The position numbers were made by a program, and so were the translations under genes. Source: CADEED01 sp035765415 (GTDB lineage: Bacteria; Pseudomonadota; Gammaproteobacteria; Steroidobacterales; Steroidobacteraceae). Taken from it: a stretch of DNA of 64,000 nt. The notes beneath the pieces were generated by a model. That model made no database searches. It saw only the letters and a program-made list of their open reading frames with translations, and was not told where the DNA came from. Shown here in pieces: positions 17,440 through 26,027 of this stretch. Each line of letters opens with the position of its first letter. Within the stretch, counting starts at the first letter, position 1. The DNA lies in the NCBI GenBank assembly GCA_035765415.1, contig DASTXR010000132.1, positions 3,778 to 67,777 on the forward strand, read 5' to 3'.

Positions 17440-18843
17440 GTGATGCGAAGCCTCTGCCTCGCGTTGCTGCTGTTCGCGGCCGGTGGAACCGCCGTCGCAC
17501 AGACCGGCGGCTTGCCCGGCACGGCGCAGGTTCGCGTCGAGGTCACGCGCAGCGGCAACGACTGGACGGTGGAATACCAGTTCGATCGCGAATCGCCGGT
17601 GTGGGTTTTCCCACGCACCGACGTCACGCGCGGCGATCGGCAGCAGTGGCGGCCGCTCAGCTGGACCGTGGAGACCCGCGGCGTGCGTCTCGAGCGCCGC
17701 GGCTGGTACGACGTGCTCATCGCGCGCGGCAATGTGCCGCGGCGCGTGCGCATCCAGTTCACGCCGTTCACGCACGGGTTGCAGGCCGACTACACGCCGG
17801 CGCTCGAGTTCTCCGACGATTCGGTGGCGCTGTACATCGCGCACTTCGAAACCTTTCCGATGGAGTCGGTGAGTGCGGTCAAGGCCTTGCCCAGCGATCT
17901 CAACAACCAGCTCGTGCCGGACGCGAAGCTCACTTACGTGTTCCGCGACCGGGCAGGACCTGTGTGGCTGCGCGGCAAGCGGCTGTCCGTGGCGGTGACG
18001 GACGACAAGAACACCTACGTATTCTTCGGGGCGATGAAGCCCATCGAAACCCGCGACATGGTCGGCTTCATCGATCCGCAATTGCCGGAGTGGATCCGCG
18101 GCTCGCTCGTCGACACCGTGCCCGACATGCTGGCGCGTTTCACGCGCGAGCTCGGCGCACCGCCCGGCATGAAGCCCACCATCATGCTGAGCTGGGCCGG
18201 GCCCACGCCTGGACTCGTCAGCCGCGCGGGCAGCGTGTTGCCCGGGCTCATCGTGCTCACCTACGAAGGGTCCGGCGTTCTCGCGGAGGATGAGGCCGCG
18301 CAGATCGAAGGGCTGCAGTTCATCGCGCACGAAGCCGCGCATTTCTGGCTGGGGCAAACGGTGGCGTACGAATACGCGAAGGACGCCTGGATCACCGAAG
18401 GCGGCGCCGACCTGCTGGCCATGCGGCTCATGGAGTCGGCGCACGTCAACTACGACTGGCGCGCCGACTTCAACAAGTCGATCGAGGAATGCGCGAGCCT
18501 CACGCGGCGGCGCGGCATCGAATCGGCGCGCGAACGCAACGAGTCGCGCGCCTACTACGCCTGCGGCGCCGTGTTCGGGCTGATCGCCGAAAGCGCGTCC
18601 GGCAGATCCTTCTTCGTCTTCGTGAAAAAAATCATCGATTCCAACAGGATGGACGGCATCGTGACCCGCGCCGAATGGCTGGCGGCGCTCGACGCCGCCT
18701 CGGGAAAACCCGACCTGAGCCGCGACATCGCGCGGTTGCTGGACCGCGGCGTGGCCGATCCCCGGGAGTTCATCGCGGCGCTGTTCACGCGCGCCGGCGT
18801 TTCGCACAGCCTCGACGCGCAGGGACTGCCGCGTCTGCCCTAA
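17440..18843 (+). CDS. M1-like zinc metallopeptidase, exported
   Basis: A 467-residue protein with a signal peptide (LCLALLLFAAGGTAVAQ). H297-E298-A-A-H301 followed 19 residues later by E320 (WITEGGAD) gives the exact HEXXH-X18-E spacing of M1 gluzincins. The GAMEN substrate motif is not evident, so aminopeptidase activity is unproven. The N-terminal half is probably beta-rich. It starts three bases after the E2 stop (GTG 17440 or ATG 17443) and may be cotranscribed with the dehydrogenase genes, though no functional link is obvious. Confidence 0.75.
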   Translation: MMRSLCLALLLFAAGGTAVAQTGGLPGTAQVRVEVTRSGNDWTVEYQFDRESPVWVFPRTDVTRGDRQQWRPLSWTVETRGVRLERRGWYDVLIARGNVPRRVRIQFTPFTHGLQADYTPALEFSDDSVALYIAHFETFPMESVSAVKALPSDLNNQLVPDAKLTYVFRDRAGPVWLRGKRLSVAVTDDKNTYVFFGAMKPIETRDMVGFIDPQLPEWIRGSLVDTVPDMLARFTRELGAPPGMKPTIMLSWAGPTPGLVSRAGSVLPGLIVLTYEGSGVLAEDEAAQIEGLQFIAHEAAHFWLGQTVAYEYAKDAWITEGGADLLAMRLMESAHVNYDWRADFNKSIEECASLTRRRGIESARERNESRAYYACGAVFGLIAESASGRSFFVFVKKIIDSNRMDGIVTRAEWLAALDAASGKPDLSRDIARLLDRGVADPREFIAALFTRAGVSHSLDAQGLPRLP

Positions 18844-18928
18844 AGGCTTCTCCCTGCAGAATGGGCGACCTACAAAAAACTGCGAACTATTACCGCCTCG
18901 TCTTCTGCGCCGATGGCACATTCATGCC

Positions 18929-19213
18929 ATGCACTCTCGATGCAAAAACTGCCTGTATTGCGGGCTCGTCAACTACATGACGGCCGGAGACCCGCCGCCC
19001 ATCACCAAGTGGAAGCGGCCGGTTCTGCTGGTCGCCGGTGTCGCCCTCACGATCTGCACCGTGCTCGCTCTGCGGTTCGCGTGGGAGCGCACGGACGGAA
19101 TGTTCTTCGCCTCGGTGTCCGCGCTTCTCAACATCATCGCGCTGCTCGGTGTCGTCATCGCCATCCGCGGCTGCGATGTCTGCGTGGCGCGTTACCTCGG
19201 CAAGACGCTGTGA
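18929..19213 (+). CDS. Small Cys-rich two-TM protein of unknown function
   Basis: A 94-residue open frame. The N-terminus has CKNCLYCGLVNY, a CxxCxxC pattern suggesting a metal-binding ribbon. Two hydrophobic segments follow (about residues 31-48 and 60-79), then a C-terminal CDVC. An alternative start at 18977 would drop the cysteines. I do not recognise a family. Codon use resembles the neighbours, which supports it being a gene, but no strong Shine-Dalgarno is seen. Confidence 0.5.
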   Translation: MHSRCKNCLYCGLVNYMTAGDPPPITKWKRPVLLVAGVALTICTVLALRFAWERTDGMFFASVSALLNIIALLGVVIAIRGCDVCVARYLGKTL

Positions 19214-19493
19214 CGACGCGCCCCGTCGTCGCCTGCAATCCCAAGAGCCGGCGCAAGGTGAAGAAGCGCCCGCTCGGCCTTCGCGCGCCGCCGCGATCGG
19301 CTTGTCGCTACGCGTCAATCTGGCAGTGCCAGTATTCATCACCGCGTCTCCGCCCCGCCGCGGCTTCGAACCCCGACGTCTGACCGGCAAGGCGCTTCCC
19401 AGGGAAGCGCGAAAAATCTGCTGCGCGAATTCAAACGCACTCTGCGTCCCCAGGGTCTATGGTTGAGCGCTACCAGGCTGATCGGGGAAAGTC
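19214..19493. other. Non-coding stretch upstream of the PQQ dehydrogenase gene
   Basis: Two hundred and eighty bases without a supportable gene. A palindromic GGCGCTTCCCAGGGAAGCGC lies at about 19390-19409. The sequence GGGGAAAG just before 19494 is the ribosome-binding site of the next gene. Nothing else is clear. Confidence 0.5.
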
Positions 19494-21449
19494 ATGAAGA
19501 AGGCGTTGCTGTTCGTATCGATGCTGGCCGCGGCCGCCGGCGCCGCCGAACCCCTGGCCACCGCACACGCGCCCGGCGACTGGCCTAACTACGGGCGCAC
19601 GCCGGGCGGCGACCGGCATTCGCCGCTGCGGCAGATCGACCGCACGAACGTGGGCAGGCTCACGCTCGCCTGGGAATTCAGGACCGGGGAAGCCGACAGC
19701 AAGACGGGCAACCCGACGGCGCTCGAAGCGACGCCGCTGGTCATCGACGGCGTGATGTATCTCTCCACGCCGCTGGGCAAGGTGTTCGCGCTCGATCCGG
19801 TCACCGGCCGGCAGAAATGGGTGCGCGATGTCGGCGTGAAACGCGAACGGCATTTCGGCGACTGGGTGAGCCGCGGCGTGTCCTACTGGCGCGACCCGCT
19901 CGAGAAGAAGCCGCGGCCGTGCTCGCGGCGCATCTTCTTCGGCGTCGTGGATGCGCGCATGGTTTCGCTGGACGCGACGCTCGGCGAATACTGCCTGGGT
20001 TTCGGCGCCGGCGGCATCGTCGATCTCGTGCCGCTGCTGCGGAACAAACAATCCTACGGCGATGAGTACGAGCAGACATCACCGCCCGCGGTCATCGGCG
20101 ATCTCATCGTCGTCGGCTCCGCCGTCGCGGACAACAACTCCACCGTGGGCGCGACCGGCGAAGTGCGCGCGTTCGATGCCCGCAGCGGCGCGCTGCGCTG
20201 GACCTGGAATCCCGTGCCGCAGGACCCGGACGATCCCGCGTACAAGACCTGGGCGGGCGAAGCGGCACACCGCACGGGCGGCGCCAACACCTGGTCGATC
20301 ATCGCCGCCGATCCCGAGCGCGATCTCGTGTTCCTGCCTACATCCAGTCCCGCGGTCGATTACTACGGCGTCACGAGGCTCGGCGACAACCGTTACGCCA
20401 ACTCCGTGGTGGCCTTACGCGCGTCGACGGGAAAAATGGTCTGGCACTTCCAGACCGTGCATCACGATCTGTGGGACTACGACAATGCCTCGCCGCCGGC
20501 GTTGATAACTCTGCCGGACGGCCGCGCCGCCGTGTTGCAGGGGACGAAAACCGCGCAGCTCTTCGTGCTGGACCGCGACACCGGCAAACCGCTGTTCCCC
20601 GTCGAGGAACGCCCCGTACCCAGGAGCGACATCCCCGGCGAGGTTACTTCGCCCACGCAGCCGCTGTCGTCGCTGAGTACCGGCTTCCGCGCGCTCACGG
20701 CGGACGACATCTGGGGCGCGACCCCGGAGGATCTCGCCGAGTGCCGCGCGCGTTACGCCACGTTGCGCAATGACGGTCCGTTCACTCCGCCGTCCGAGCG
20801 CGGCTCGCTGCAGGTGCCGGCCAACATCGGCGGCGCGCACTGGGGCGGCGTCGCCTACGACAGCGAACGCGGCATCGCCATCGTGCCTAACAATCGTCTC
20901 GCCGCCGTGGTCAAGCTGATCCCGCGCGCAACCTGGAAGGTGATGCGCGAAAAGCTGACCAGCGGCGAACGCGTCGGCAAGGAGTTCACCGACATGCAGG
21001 GCACACCCTATGTCATGCAGCGCGAGATCTGGCTGTCGAGCAGGCGCTCGCCGTGCACCGCGCCGCCTTTCGGCACGCTCACCGCCATCAGCCTCAAGAC
21101 CGGCAAGACTCTCTGGGACGTGCCGCTCGGCACCAGCGAGGGACTCGACAAGATCGGCATCCCGCCGCTGCCCGCGGGCACCGGCATGGCCAATCTCGGT
21201 GGCGCCATCACCACGGCGGGCGGCGTCGTCTTCATCGGCGCAACCCTGGATGCCCATGTCCGCGCGTTTGATATCGATACCGGCAAAGAACTCTGGAAAT
21301 ACAAACTACCGGCGGGCGGCAAGGCGACCCCGATGACTTATCTCGGCGCCGATGGCCGGCAATATGTGGTGATCTCGGCGGGCGGCGACGGCAAGTCCTG
21401 GGGCAAGGCGGATTCCGTGATGGCATTTGCACTACCGAAGGCACCGTAG
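19494..21449 (+). CDS. PQQ-dependent dehydrogenase (membrane glucose-dehydrogenase-like, without the membrane domain)
   Basis: A 651-residue exported quinoprotein with a signal peptide (residues 1-18). The opening DWPNYGRTPGGDRHSPLRQI and the repeated tryptophan-docking blades (GRLTLAWEFRTGE, GRQKWVRDVG, GKTLWDVPLG, GKELWKYKLP) define an eight-bladed PQQ beta-propeller. The pattern WSIIAADPERDLVFLPT, VWHFQTVHHDLWDYD and GGAHWGGVAYD fits the glucose/quinate dehydrogenase branch. These proteins usually carry four or five N-terminal membrane helices, which are missing here. It oxidises a sugar or polyol in the periplasm; the substrate is unknown. No pqq biosynthesis genes are nearby. Confidence 0.87.
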   Translation: MKKALLFVSMLAAAAGAAEPLATAHAPGDWPNYGRTPGGDRHSPLRQIDRTNVGRLTLAWEFRTGEADSKTGNPTALEATPLVIDGVMYLSTPLGKVFALDPVTGRQKWVRDVGVKRERHFGDWVSRGVSYWRDPLEKKPRPCSRRIFFGVVDARMVSLDATLGEYCLGFGAGGIVDLVPLLRNKQSYGDEYEQTSPPAVIGDLIVVGSAVADNNSTVGATGEVRAFDARSGALRWTWNPVPQDPDDPAYKTWAGEAAHRTGGANTWSIIAADPERDLVFLPTSSPAVDYYGVTRLGDNRYANSVVALRASTGKMVWHFQTVHHDLWDYDNASPPALITLPDGRAAVLQGTKTAQLFVLDRDTGKPLFPVEERPVPRSDIPGEVTSPTQPLSSLSTGFRALTADDIWGATPEDLAECRARYATLRNDGPFTPPSERGSLQVPANIGGAHWGGVAYDSERGIAIVPNNRLAAVVKLIPRATWKVMREKLTSGERVGKEFTDMQGTPYVMQREIWLSSRRSPCTAPPFGTLTAISLKTGKTLWDVPLGTSEGLDKIGIPPLPAGTGMANLGGAITTAGGVVFIGATLDAHVRAFDIDTGKELWKYKLPAGGKATPMTYLGADGRQYVVISAGGDGKSWGKADSVMAFALPKAP

Positions 21450-21491
21450 TTGGAGGATAGTCGGGACAACAGAGACGGGGGAGACGCGGGC

Positions 21492-22640
21492 ATGACCCAG
21501 ACGTTCGACATCCGCTTCGCCAGATCCGCAGGGCTCGCCGCCCTGCTGGAAGCCCCCGAGAATCGTTTTCGCTGGAAAGGCGGCGGCCTGTTGCGCATCG
21601 ACGCGCAGAGCATCAGCTTCACGCTCAAGCGCGGCCTGCTGGCATTGTTCGCCGGCAACCGCACGCGGCGCATTCCCGCCGAGAAACTGAAAGCCGTGTA
21701 TCGCGAAGGCGATGCGCTGCGCGTGGAATTCCAGACCGACGAAACCTCGCGCATGGTGCTGCCGTTCTGGGCCGGCGACCGCGATATCGCCGCGCAGATC
21801 GTGCGGCTGCTGCCCACGCGCGAGACGGTGGAGATCGAACACAGCACCGACGCGACGCAGTCGGGGAAGCCGCGTGCTGATTGGCGCGTTCTGTTGGTCG
21901 CAGGTGTCGCCGTTGCAGCAGTCCTGGCGGGAACCTGGGCGTTTTATCCGCGCACCGAGCCGCCGGTCGCCGCGTTGCCCATCCCGGGTGATCGCGCAAC
22001 CCTGGTCGAACCGCCAGCGTCGCTGCCAATGCCCGACGCGTCGGCCTCGTTGGTCGGGGATCCCGCGCCGCCAGAAGCAATTGCCGCCGCGCCGGCTGCG
22101 CAGACTCCGCCAGCAACGCCGGTGGCGAGCAGTTCCGAATCCGCGGCGGTACCGGACTTCCTCGAGCCGCCGCCCGTCGTGCTCCCCGCGCCGGGCTTGC
22201 TGCCGCTGCCTCGCGACTACGTGCGTTCGGAAGACTTCGTCATTCCCATCGCTCGCGGCACCGCGGCTTTCGACACTGCGAAACGTGAGCTCGCCGCATT
22301 CGAGCTGGATGCGACCTCGCTCGAAGCCGCCTATCGCACCGCGCGCACGAATCTCAATGCGGGCGCGCTAACGCCCGAAGCCTTTGCCAGCCGGCTGGAC
22401 GAGCTCGAGATGCGATGGTGGGACGTGACGTTCCGGCTCTTCGACAACGAATCACTGGCGGCGCCGGCGCTGATCGATCTGCGTGCCGCGATGCTGGCTT
22501 CCGCGCGCCTGTGGCGCGTCTTTCTGAGCGCCCATGCTGCGGGAATCCGCGATCGCGACCACGTGAAACTCGCGCGCTCCTTCGACGAACTGACGCGTGC
22601 CCAGGAAATGCAGTCGCGCGCGCGGCTGTTCCTGCGCTGA
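21492..22640 (+). CDS. Single-pass membrane protein of unknown function
   Basis: A 382-residue protein I do not recognise. Residues 1-115 look like a small beta-rich cytoplasmic domain (LLRIDAQSISFTLKRGLLAL, then a basic stretch) of PH-like character. One membrane helix is at about 131-151, followed by a Pro/Ala-rich linker to about residue 230. The C-terminal domain is helical and Asp/Arg/Ala-rich (DFVIPIARGTAAFDTAKREL). The ATG at 21492 is preferred over a TTG at 21450. The gene ends immediately before the convergent gor stop. Confidence 0.7.
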   Translation: MTQTFDIRFARSAGLAALLEAPENRFRWKGGGLLRIDAQSISFTLKRGLLALFAGNRTRRIPAEKLKAVYREGDALRVEFQTDETSRMVLPFWAGDRDIAAQIVRLLPTRETVEIEHSTDATQSGKPRADWRVLLVAGVAVAAVLAGTWAFYPRTEPPVAALPIPGDRATLVEPPASLPMPDASASLVGDPAPPEAIAAAPAAQTPPATPVASSSESAAVPDFLEPPPVVLPAPGLLPLPRDYVRSEDFVIPIARGTAAFDTAKRELAAFELDATSLEAAYRTARTNLNAGALTPEAFASRLDELEMRWWDVTFRLFDNESLAAPALIDLRAAMLASARLWRVFLSAHAAGIRDRDHVKLARSFDELTRAQEMQSRARLFLR

Positions 22641-24017
22641 TCAGGCCCCGCTGCCCGGCGCCGCGATCTTCTCGCGCATCAGCACCAGCTCTTCGGCCGC
22701 CGTGGGGTGCAGGGCGATGGTGCTGTCCCACTGCTTCTTGGTGAGCCCGGCTTTCACGGCGACCGCGGCGAGCTGGATCATCTCCGGCGCGTCCTCGCCC
22801 GCGATGTGCACGCCTAACAACTGGCCGGACTCGCCGTCCACCACGATTTTCATGAGCGTACGCTCCTGGTTTCCGGAGAGCATGTTGCGCATGGGGCGGA
22901 AGCTGGTGCGGTAGATGTCGACCGCGCCATGGCTGCGGCGCGCGTCGGTCTCCGTGAGGCCCACCGAGCCGATGGGCGGGCGGCCGAAGACGGCACTCGG
23001 CACCGAGCTATGGTCGATCGGCGTCGGCCGCCTGTTGTAGATGGAGTCGGCGAACGCGTGGCCGTCGCGGATCGCCACCGGCGTGAGATTCATGCGATTG
23101 GTCACATCGCCGATGGCGTAGATGGATTCGACGCAGGACTGCGAATACTCATCGACGATCACGGCACCGGCGTCGTCGAGTTTGACGCCCGCGCGCTCGA
23201 GCCCGAGGCCGGCGGTGGCCGGATCGCGCCCGATGGCGAACAACACGGCATCGGTTTCCACCTTCTCGCCCGTCGACAACGTGGCGCGAATCGCGTCGCC
23301 GGCCTTCTCGAGTTTCGTCAGTGTCGCTTTCAGCGTGAGCTGCGTGCCGCCGCGCTCTGTTTCTATGTGCATATGTGCGCGCAGGTCGTCGTCGAATCCG
23401 CGCAGCAGCCTGTCGCCGCGGTGCAGGATGCGCGTCTTCGCCCGAAGGCCATGAAAAATGTTCGCGAATTCGAGCGCGACGTAGCCGCCGCCGACGATGA
23501 GCACGCGCTCGGGGAATTTCTCGAGCAGGAACGCCTCGTTGGACGTGATGCCGAGCTCGAGCCCCGGCAGTCCTTCGGGTAGATAGGGGCGGCCGCCGGT
23601 CGCGATGAGGATCCGCTCCGCGCTGAATTCGCCGCCGGATTTCCCGAGTTTGACGGTATGCGCGTCGACGACCTCGGCCCGCTCCTCGAAAGCGGTGACG
23701 CCGGCCTTGGCCAGGTTGCTGGTGTAGATGCCCGAGAGGCGCGTGACTTCCTTCTGCACGTTGTCGCGCAGCGTCGGCCAGTCGAATGTCGCCGGGCCCG
23801 CGGTCCAGCCGTATCCCGGCGCGTCGGCAAACATCTGCGAGAACTCGGCGCCGTACACGAGAAACTTCTTGGGAACGCAGCCGCGGATCACGCAGGTGCC
23901 GCCGATGCGGTATTCCTCGGCTATCGCCACTTTCGCGCCGGACAGGGAGGCGATGCGCGCCGCGCGAACGCCGCCCGAACCCGCGCCGATCACGAACAGG
24001 TCGTAGTCGTATTTCAT
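22641..24017 (-). CDS. gor: Glutathione-disulfide reductase
   Basis: A 458-residue flavoprotein. The FAD motif is IGAGSGGVRAARIA, and the redox disulfide is C42-C47 in GGTCVIRGCVPKK, the glutathione-reductase version (lipoamide dehydrogenases have GGTCLNVGC). The NAD(P)H motif is VGGGYVALEFA, with IGRDP and AIGDVTNRMNLTPVA after it. The C-terminal active-site His is in LHPTAAEELV. The enzyme uses NADPH to reduce glutathione disulfide. It is divergent from the acuI-prp operon. Confidence 0.95.
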   Translation of the reverse strand: MKYDYDLFVIGAGSGGVRAARIASLSGAKVAIAEEYRIGGTCVIRGCVPKKFLVYGAEFSQMFADAPGYGWTAGPATFDWPTLRDNVQKEVTRLSGIYTSNLAKAGVTAFEERAEVVDAHTVKLGKSGGEFSAERILIATGGRPYLPEGLPGLELGITSNEAFLLEKFPERVLIVGGGYVALEFANIFHGLRAKTRILHRGDRLLRGFDDDLRAHMHIETERGGTQLTLKATLTKLEKAGDAIRATLSTGEKVETDAVLFAIGRDPATAGLGLERAGVKLDDAGAVIVDEYSQSCVESIYAIGDVTNRMNLTPVAIRDGHAFADSIYNRRPTPIDHSSVPSAVFGRPPIGSVGLTETDARRSHGAVDIYRTSFRPMRNMLSGNQERTLMKIVVDGESGQLLGVHIAGEDAPEMIQLAAVAVKAGLTKKQWDSTIALHPTAAEELVLMREKIAAPGSGA

Positions 24018-24083
24018 GGCAGGATACTAGCCGACGTGGGTGGTGGGCTCGACTCCGGGGTATCCCGGGGAGGGAAAGTAATA

Positions 24084-25082
24084 GTGAACACATTCAAGGC
24101 ATACCGGATCCACGACAACGCGGGAAAGATCTCCGCGCGCTTCGAAGACCTCACGCTCGACGCGCTCACGCCGGGTGAGGTGGTGATCGAGGTCCAGTAC
24201 TCCGACATCAACTACAAGGATGCGCTCGCCGCCACCGGTGCCGGCAGGATTCTGCGCCGCTATCCACTGGTCGGCGGCATCGATCTCGCGGGCCGCGTGA
24301 AAACCTCCGACGATGCTCGCTTTGCGCCCGGCGATGCCGTGCTGGTCACCGGCAGCGGCCTGTCGGAGAACGTCGATGGCGGGTACGCCGAATACGCGCG
24401 TGTCAAAGCCGATAGCGTCATCGCGATGCCGGCGGGCCTCGATGCATTCCGCGCGATGGCGCTGGGCACGGCGGGTTTCACGGCGGCGTTGTCCATCCAC
24501 CGCATGGAGCGCAACGGCCAGGTTCCGTCGCGCGGGCCCATCGTCGTGACGGGCGCGACCGGCGGCGTGGGCAGCCTCGCCATCGACATGTTGTCGGTGC
24601 GCGGCTACGAAACCATCGCGGTCACGGGCAAACCCGAGTCCATCGACTACCTGAAGTCTCTCGGCGCCAGCCAGGTCGTGCTGCGCGGTGATTTCTCACT
24701 GGGCAGCAAGCCGCTCGAACCCACGCGTTACGCGGGCGCCATCGACAGTGTCGGCGGCGATGTGCTGGCCGGGCTCACGCGCCAGGTCGATTTCTGGGGG
24801 AACATCGCAAGCGTTGGTCTCGCGGGCGGTGCAACCCTGTCCACCACCGTTCTGCCATTCATCCTGCGCGGCGTGAATCTGCTCGGCATCAATTCTTCGG
24901 CCACGCCGCGCGCGGAACGGCTGGACGTGTGGCAGCGAATCGCCACCGACCTTGCGCCGCGCCATCTCGCGCGAATCGCGCAACGAACCATCGAGTTCGC
25001 GGAGTTGCCGGGAGCGTTCCAGGCCCACATCGACGGCAAAGTAACCGGCCGGACGGTAGTTAAGATCGGCGCGCAGCCGTAA
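24084..25082 (+). CDS. acuI: AcuI/YhdH-type NADPH-dependent acryloyl-CoA reductase
   Basis: A 332-residue zinc-independent MDR oxidoreductase. Motifs are YSDINYKDALAATGAG, RYPLVGGIDLAGRV, GLSENVDGGYAEYARV and the nucleotide fold VTGATGGVGSLAIDML, matching the YhdH/AcuI group that reduces acryloyl-CoA to propionyl-CoA. The start is GTG 24084, with GGGGAGGG at 24067-24074. It is nine bases upstream of prpB, so its product would feed the methylcitrate cycle genes of the same operon, supporting the AcuI reading over a generic quinone reductase. Confidence 0.85.
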   Translation: MNTFKAYRIHDNAGKISARFEDLTLDALTPGEVVIEVQYSDINYKDALAATGAGRILRRYPLVGGIDLAGRVKTSDDARFAPGDAVLVTGSGLSENVDGGYAEYARVKADSVIAMPAGLDAFRAMALGTAGFTAALSIHRMERNGQVPSRGPIVVTGATGGVGSLAIDMLSVRGYETIAVTGKPESIDYLKSLGASQVVLRGDFSLGSKPLEPTRYAGAIDSVGGDVLAGLTRQVDFWGNIASVGLAGGATLSTTVLPFILRGVNLLGINSSATPRAERLDVWQRIATDLAPRHLARIAQRTIEFAELPGAFQAHIDGKVTGRTVVKIGAQP

Positions 25083-25091
25083 ACTTCCGCC

Positions 25092-26027
25092 ATGAATAAT
25101 CCCGCTCGCGCCCGGCTTTCCGCGGGCGCCAAGTTCCGTGCGGCCATCGAGGCCGAAAAACCCCTGCAGGTGGTCGGTGCCATCAACGCCTACGTGGCAC
25201 GCATGGCCGAAGCCACGGGATTCAAGGCGCTCTATCTATCCGGCGGCGGTGTCGCGGCCAACTCGCTCGGCCTGCCCGACCTCGGCATCAGCACCATGGA
25301 TGACGTGCTCATCGACATCCGGCGCATCACCGAGGCAAGTGCGCTGCCCTTGTTAGTCGACGCGGACACCGGCTGGGGCGGCGCGTTCAACATCGCGCGA
25401 ACGGTGAAGTCCTTTACCAAAGCCGGCGCCGCCGGCATGCACATCGAAGACCAGGTGCAGTCCAAACGCTGTGGACATCGGCCCGGCAAGGAAGTGGTTT
25501 CCGCCCAGGAGATGGTCGATCGCGTCAAGGCGGCCGTGGACGCAAGAACGGACGAGAGTTTCGTGATCATGGCGCGCAGCGATGCGCTGGCCGCGGAGGG
25601 CCTCCCGCGCACCATCGAGCGGCTCGTGAAATGCGTGGACGCCGGCGCCGATGCCATCTTCCCCGAGGCCATCACCGATCTGCCGATGTATCGCCAGGTG
25701 CGCGACGCGGTCGGCGTGCCGGTGCTGGCCAACATCACCGAGTTCGGCAAGACACCTTTATATACGCGCGAGGAACTGGGCAGCGTCGGCGTCGACATCG
25801 TGCTGCACTGCTGTTCGGCCTATCGCGCCATGAACCTGGCCGCGCTCGAGGTATACCAGGCCATTCGCCGCGACGGCACGCAGAAGAATGTCGTGGGCCG
25901 CATGCAGACGCGCGACGACCTCTACAGGTTTCTCGACTATCACGCCTACGAACAGAAGCTGGATCAACTGTTCTTGTCTGAACGAAGTGGGTCCGAACGC
26001 AGCGGCGCGGACAAGGAGAACAAATGA
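25092..26027 (+). CDS. prpB: 2-methylisocitrate lyase
   Basis: A 311-residue member of the isocitrate lyase/PEP mutase family. Key sites are LYLSGGGVAANSLGLPDLG, the metal-binding VDADTGWGG, HIEDQVQSKRCGHRPGK (catalytic Cys in KRCGH) and FPEAITDL. It splits 2-methylisocitrate into pyruvate and succinate. The C-terminal tail (SERSGSERSGADKENK) is a little longer than usual. The stop overlaps the prpC start by four bases. Confidence 0.96.
   Translation: MNNPARARLSAGAKFRAAIEAEKPLQVVGAINAYVARMAEATGFKALYLSGGGVAANSLGLPDLGISTMDDVLIDIRRITEASALPLLVDADTGWGGAFNIARTVKSFTKAGAAGMHIEDQVQSKRCGHRPGKEVVSAQEMVDRVKAAVDARTDESFVIMARSDALAAEGLPRTIERLVKCVDAGADAIFPEAITDLPMYRQVRDAVGVPVLANITEFGKTPLYTREELGSVGVDIVLHCCSAYRAMNLAALEVYQAIRRDGTQKNVVGRMQTRDDLYRFLDYHAYEQKLDQLFLSERSGSERSGADKENK

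Noticed and set aside
17206..18921. Long minus-strand open frame opposite E2 and the M1-like gene
   Set aside because: Both genes on the plus strand have clear catalytic motifs; the antisense product is low-complexity and Arg/His-rich.
19340..19400. tRNA-like TTCGAA sequence (GGCTTCGAACCCC)
   Set aside because: The flanking bases do not form a T-arm or acceptor stem on either strand and no anticodon arm can be placed.
22556..22572. CACGTGAAAC as a parS half site
   Set aside because: Only the right half matches the ParB-site consensus; the left half (GATCGCGAC) does not.
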